64,000 nt of DNA from Pelagibacteraceae bacterium AG-349-E10. GTDB lineage: Bacteria; Pseudomonadota; Alphaproteobacteria; HIMB59. Every line of letters begins with the position of its first letter. Position 1 is the stretch's first letter. The position numbers were made by a program, and so were the translations under genes. Shown one piece after another: positions 61,427 to 64,000 of this stretch. The notes beneath the pieces are model-generated. The model searched no databases. It was given only the letters and a program-made list of their open reading frames with translations, and had not been told where the DNA came from. The stretch is from positions 41,862 through 105,861 of the forward strand of contig QCDA01000002.1 in NCBI GenBank assembly GCA_003281065.1, given 5' to 3'.

Positions 61427-62386
61427 TTATAATTGGCCTCTAATCAATTCTTTTAACTTCAATAAATCCTTATTAAATAATCTAATACCCTCAGCTAGTT
61501 TAAAAGATGCCATCTGATTTTCATTTAAATGCCAACGAAATGAGCTCTCATTCACATTAATTCTCTCAATATCTAATAAAGATGAGTTTTCTTTTGATAA
61601 TTTAAGTTTAATTTCATCATCGTTTTGGCTTAACTCTTCTAAAAGAGTTGGGCTTATAGTTAATTTATCACATCCAGCTAAATTAATTATTTCATCCTTG
61701 TTTCTAAATGATGCTGCCATAACAATAGTGTTATAATTAAATTTTTTAAAATAATTAAAAATCTTCTCAACACTCTCAACACCTGGGTCATTTGATGAGT
61801 CATAATCTTTTTGTGTATTTGATTTAAACCAGTCAAGTATCCTTCCCACAAAAGGTGAAATTAAAAATGCTCCTGCTTCAGCACAAGCTATTGCTTGTGT
61901 TAAAGAAAAAATGAGTGTGCAATTACAAGAAATTCCCTCTGCCTCTAATTTTTTTACTGCTTGTATTCCTTCCCATGTGCCTGCAATTTTAATTAATATT
62001 CTATTCTTGGAGACACCTGATTGCTCATAGCTATTGATTATTTGCTTTGCCTTTTCAACAGTAGCTTCAGTATTGAATGATAAATCAGAGTCGACCTCGG
62101 TAGAAACATATCCAGGCACGATTTTTATTAATTCTATACCAAAAGCAATAGTTAGTTGATCAGCAATGTAATTAACTTGATCCTCAGTTTGAGAAAATTT
62201 TCTACTTTTTGAATTACTTATTACTTCATCAACTAATTTTTTGTATTTGTTTGATTGAACAGCTTTAAATATTAAAGATGGATTGGTTGTGCAGTCATCT
62301 GGATTAAATTTTTGAATACTGTCAATATCTCCGGTGTCTGCAACAACTGATGAAAATTTTTTAAGACTATCTAATTGAGATACCAT
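61427..62386 (-). CDS. tal: Transaldolase
   Basis: DDCTTNPSLI; ILIKIAGTWEGIQAVKKLEAEGISCNCTLIFSLTQAIACAEAGAFLISPFVGRILDWF. Confidence 0.96.
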   Translation of the reverse strand: MVSQLDSLKKFSSVVADTGDIDSIQKFNPDDCTTNPSLIFKAVQSNKYKKLVDEVISNSKSRKFSQTEDQVNYIADQLTIAFGIELIKIVPGYVSTEVDSDLSFNTEATVEKAKQIINSYEQSGVSKNRILIKIAGTWEGIQAVKKLEAEGISCNCTLIFSLTQAIACAEAGAFLISPFVGRILDWFKSNTQKDYDSSNDPGVESVEKIFNYFKKFNYNTIVMAASFRNKDEIINLAGCDKLTISPTLLEELSQNDDEIKLKLSKENSSLLDIERINVNESSFRWHLNENQMASFKLAEGIRLFNKDLLKLKELIRGQL

Positions 62387-62442
62387 GAAAATAAATATTC
62401 TTTCTTAACGATTGTTTAAGCTATATATTAATTGAACTTCTT

Positions 62443-62949
62443 ATGCAAAAAAAAATAATTATTTGTGGATTAGCAGATATCCAAGAGTGTGTTGATAAAT
62501 TCAGCCCAGATAAAATGCTTACCATTATTAATAAAAATTTTAAGCCTGAAACCCCATCAGGTATGGATAAAAATAGACACTTGAAAATGTTAATTGATGA
62601 TATTTCTGAGCCAAGAGAGGGATTTATATTACCAGAGAAACATCATGCTCAAGAATTATTAGATTTCACAGATAATTGGGATAAAACCAAACCTATTTTA
62701 GTCCATTGTCATATGGGTATAAGTAGATCTACTGCAACAAGTTTAGGCATAGCCGCAAAATACTCCCCTGAAAATATTGAGCTTATAATTGAAAACTTAA
62801 AAGAAATTGCACCACACGCTAGCCCTAATAAGATTATGATGAGATATTATGATGAAATATTGGGTTTAGATAACAGACTCTATGGTTCAGTTCCGTACTT
62901 TGACCCTGAGCCGATAGAAGAAAGTAGAATAGTAGAGTTAAATTTTTAG
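62443..62949 (+). CDS. Protein tyrosine phosphatase-like protein
   Basis: PILVHCHMGISRSTATSLGIA (HCxxGxxRS). Confidence 0.8.
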   Translation: MQKKIIICGLADIQECVDKFSPDKMLTIINKNFKPETPSGMDKNRHLKMLIDDISEPREGFILPEKHHAQELLDFTDNWDKTKPILVHCHMGISRSTATSLGIAAKYSPENIELIIENLKEIAPHASPNKIMMRYYDEILGLDNRLYGSVPYFDPEPIEESRIVELNF

Positions 62950-62958
62950 GATAACTAA

Positions 62959-63117
62959 ATGAATAATAGTTGTGAAGTATGTAAAAAAAAGATTGTGGAG
63001 CCTTTATATTGGGCTGATCCTAAGTTTTATAATATCCCAAAAAAAGTTTTTTTTTGCGATGCCAAATGTTCACTAATTTATTATAAGAAAATTAAAAAAT
63101 TATTTAAAAATCAATAA
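62959..63117 (+). CDS. 52-aa small zinc-binding-type protein
   Basis: MNNSCEVCKKKIVEPLYWADPKFYNIPKKVFFCDAKCSLIYYKKIKKLFKNQ; CxxC...CxxxC; below ORF-track length cutoff. Confidence 0.65.
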   Translation: MNNSCEVCKKKIVEPLYWADPKFYNIPKKVFFCDAKCSLIYYKKIKKLFKNQ

Positions 63118-63129
63118 ATTCAATACATA

Positions 63130-63154
63130 TAGCTGTGCAAATTTTGCACAGCTA
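63130..63154. repeat. Near-perfect palindrome/hairpin
   Basis: TAGCTGTGCAAA-T-TTTGCACAGCTA, 12-bp arms, 13 bp after the small zinc protein. Confidence 0.7.
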
Positions 63155-63172
63155 AGTTCTATTATCTGCAAT

Positions 63173-63200
63173 TTGACTTTAGAAAAAAAATTAGTATAAA
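63173..63200 (+). promoter_or_regulatory. Candidate sigma70-type promoter
   Basis: TTGACT-N16-TATAAA immediately upstream of the hairpin RNA candidate. Confidence 0.5.
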
Positions 63201-63206
63201 TCACCA

Positions 63207-63270
63207 ATCAAAAACTAGCTCCATCCTTATTCCTATCCTTACTTATTCCTCCGGAGCTAGTTTTATATAA
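63207..63270 (+). ncRNA. Candidate small RNA or 5' UTR element with anti-SD-like repeat loop
   Basis: 12-bp perfect stem AAAACTAGCTCC/GGAGCTAGTTTT (63211-63222 / 63253-63264) enclosing 30-nt loop ATCCTTATTCCTATCCTTACTTATTCCTCC; promoter-like sequence upstream, U-rich tail. Confidence 0.45.
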
Positions 63271-63334
63271 TCCCTCAAAATAACAAATTAAACTTAAACT
63301 TTATTATAATATTTAATTGATATAATTTTTTAAT

Positions 63335-64000
63335 ATGAGTGATCATTATATTTTCTGGGATCTCGAAACAACAGGTCGTAATGATAAATTTAATCAAATA
63401 ACACAAGTTGGTGCTGTGTTAACTAATAATAAATTTGAAGTTAAAGACAAATTAGAAATACATAGTAAGTTAAGAGAAGGAAAATGGTTTGAACCAGGTG
63501 CTTTAATAACAACTGGGGTAGATCCAACTAGTTTAATACAAAATAATTACCCTAATTATTATGAAGCTAGTGCTCAATTGTATGAAACATTTCAACAATG
63601 GTCATCCTCATCAGCCATTTTTGTAGGTTTCAATAATATAAATTTTGATGAACCCTTTTTACGACAGGCACTTTATCAAAACTTATTACCTGAAATTTAT
63701 ATGACTGTGACTAACAATAATGTGCGTATGGATGTTTTTGATATATTAAGATTAGTTTCAGTTTATAGCCCTGAACATATTAAATTTAATACTGACGATC
63801 AAGGGTATCCAATACTTAAATTAGATGAAATTTCAAAACTAAATAATATTTCAATAAACTATGATGCTGGTCCTCATGATGCTGTTTTTGATAGCTTAAT
63901 CACATTGGAACTTAATAAGATATTAAATATAAGGTGTCCAAAGATTTGGAACTCTGCATATGAATTTCGACTTAGAGACACTCCTAAGAGATTCATGCTA
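63335..64000 (+). CDS. sbcB: Exodeoxyribonuclease I-like DEDDh exonuclease (runs off window)
   Basis: HYIFWDLETTGRNDKFNQITQVGAVLT; VGFNNINFDEPFLRQALYQNL; YDAGPHDAVFDS. Confidence 0.9.
   Translation, partial: MSDHYIFWDLETTGRNDKFNQITQVGAVLTNNKFEVKDKLEIHSKLREGKWFEPGALITTGVDPTSLIQNNYPNYYEASAQLYETFQQWSSSSAIFVGFNNINFDEPFLRQALYQNLLPEIYMTVTNNNVRMDVFDILRLVSVYSPEHIKFNTDDQGYPILKLDEISKLNNISINYDAGPHDAVFDSLITLELNKILNIRCPKIWNSAYEFRLRDTPKRFML

Noticed and set aside
63130-63270. SRP RNA, tmRNA or 6S RNA at this locus
   Set aside because: No SRP apical-loop sequence, tag-coding region or 6S-like open bubble was recognisable.

Overview
AT-rich bacterial window, probably from an alphaproteobacterium-like marine lineage (inferred from composition and gene content, not tested). 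About 1-49.9 kb is a surface-glycan / sugar-nucleotide island. It contains: (i) a 28-gene minus-strand array (30190 down to 3789) encoding a NeuA/B/C-type nonulosonate pathway, an N-acetyl-sugar amidotransferase with HisH/HisF-like partners, and a sub-cluster with a dehydroquinate-synthase-like cyclase, a lysine-6-aminotransferase-like enzyme, an SDR and a cytidylyltransferase-cupin fusion; (ii) a plus-strand CotH / metallophosphoesterase / VTC / DUF4956 operon (30.3-36.9 kb); (iii) an ABC exporter, GHMP kinase and GT2 group; (iv) a plus-strand operon with two split thiamine-diphosphate enzyme pairs (41.8-49.9 kb). From 49.9 kb onward it is housekeeping: groES-groEL with a perfect CIRCE element, a FAD-dehydrogenase/SelD fusion, CcdA, leucine-type dehydrogenase, transporters, MsrB, BioY, transaldolase and exonuclease I. 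Best candidates for undescribed biology: the putative NDP-(amino)cyclitol operon; the two TPP pairs; the CotH-MPE-VTC-DUF4956 operon; a 27-aa K/R-rich peptide missed by the ORF track (60260-60343); and a compact promoter-hairpin RNA whose loop carries repeated anti-Shine-Dalgarno-like motifs (about 63207-63270). No tRNA, rRNA, CRISPR or transposase was recognised. All family calls come from reading motifs by eye; no search was run.
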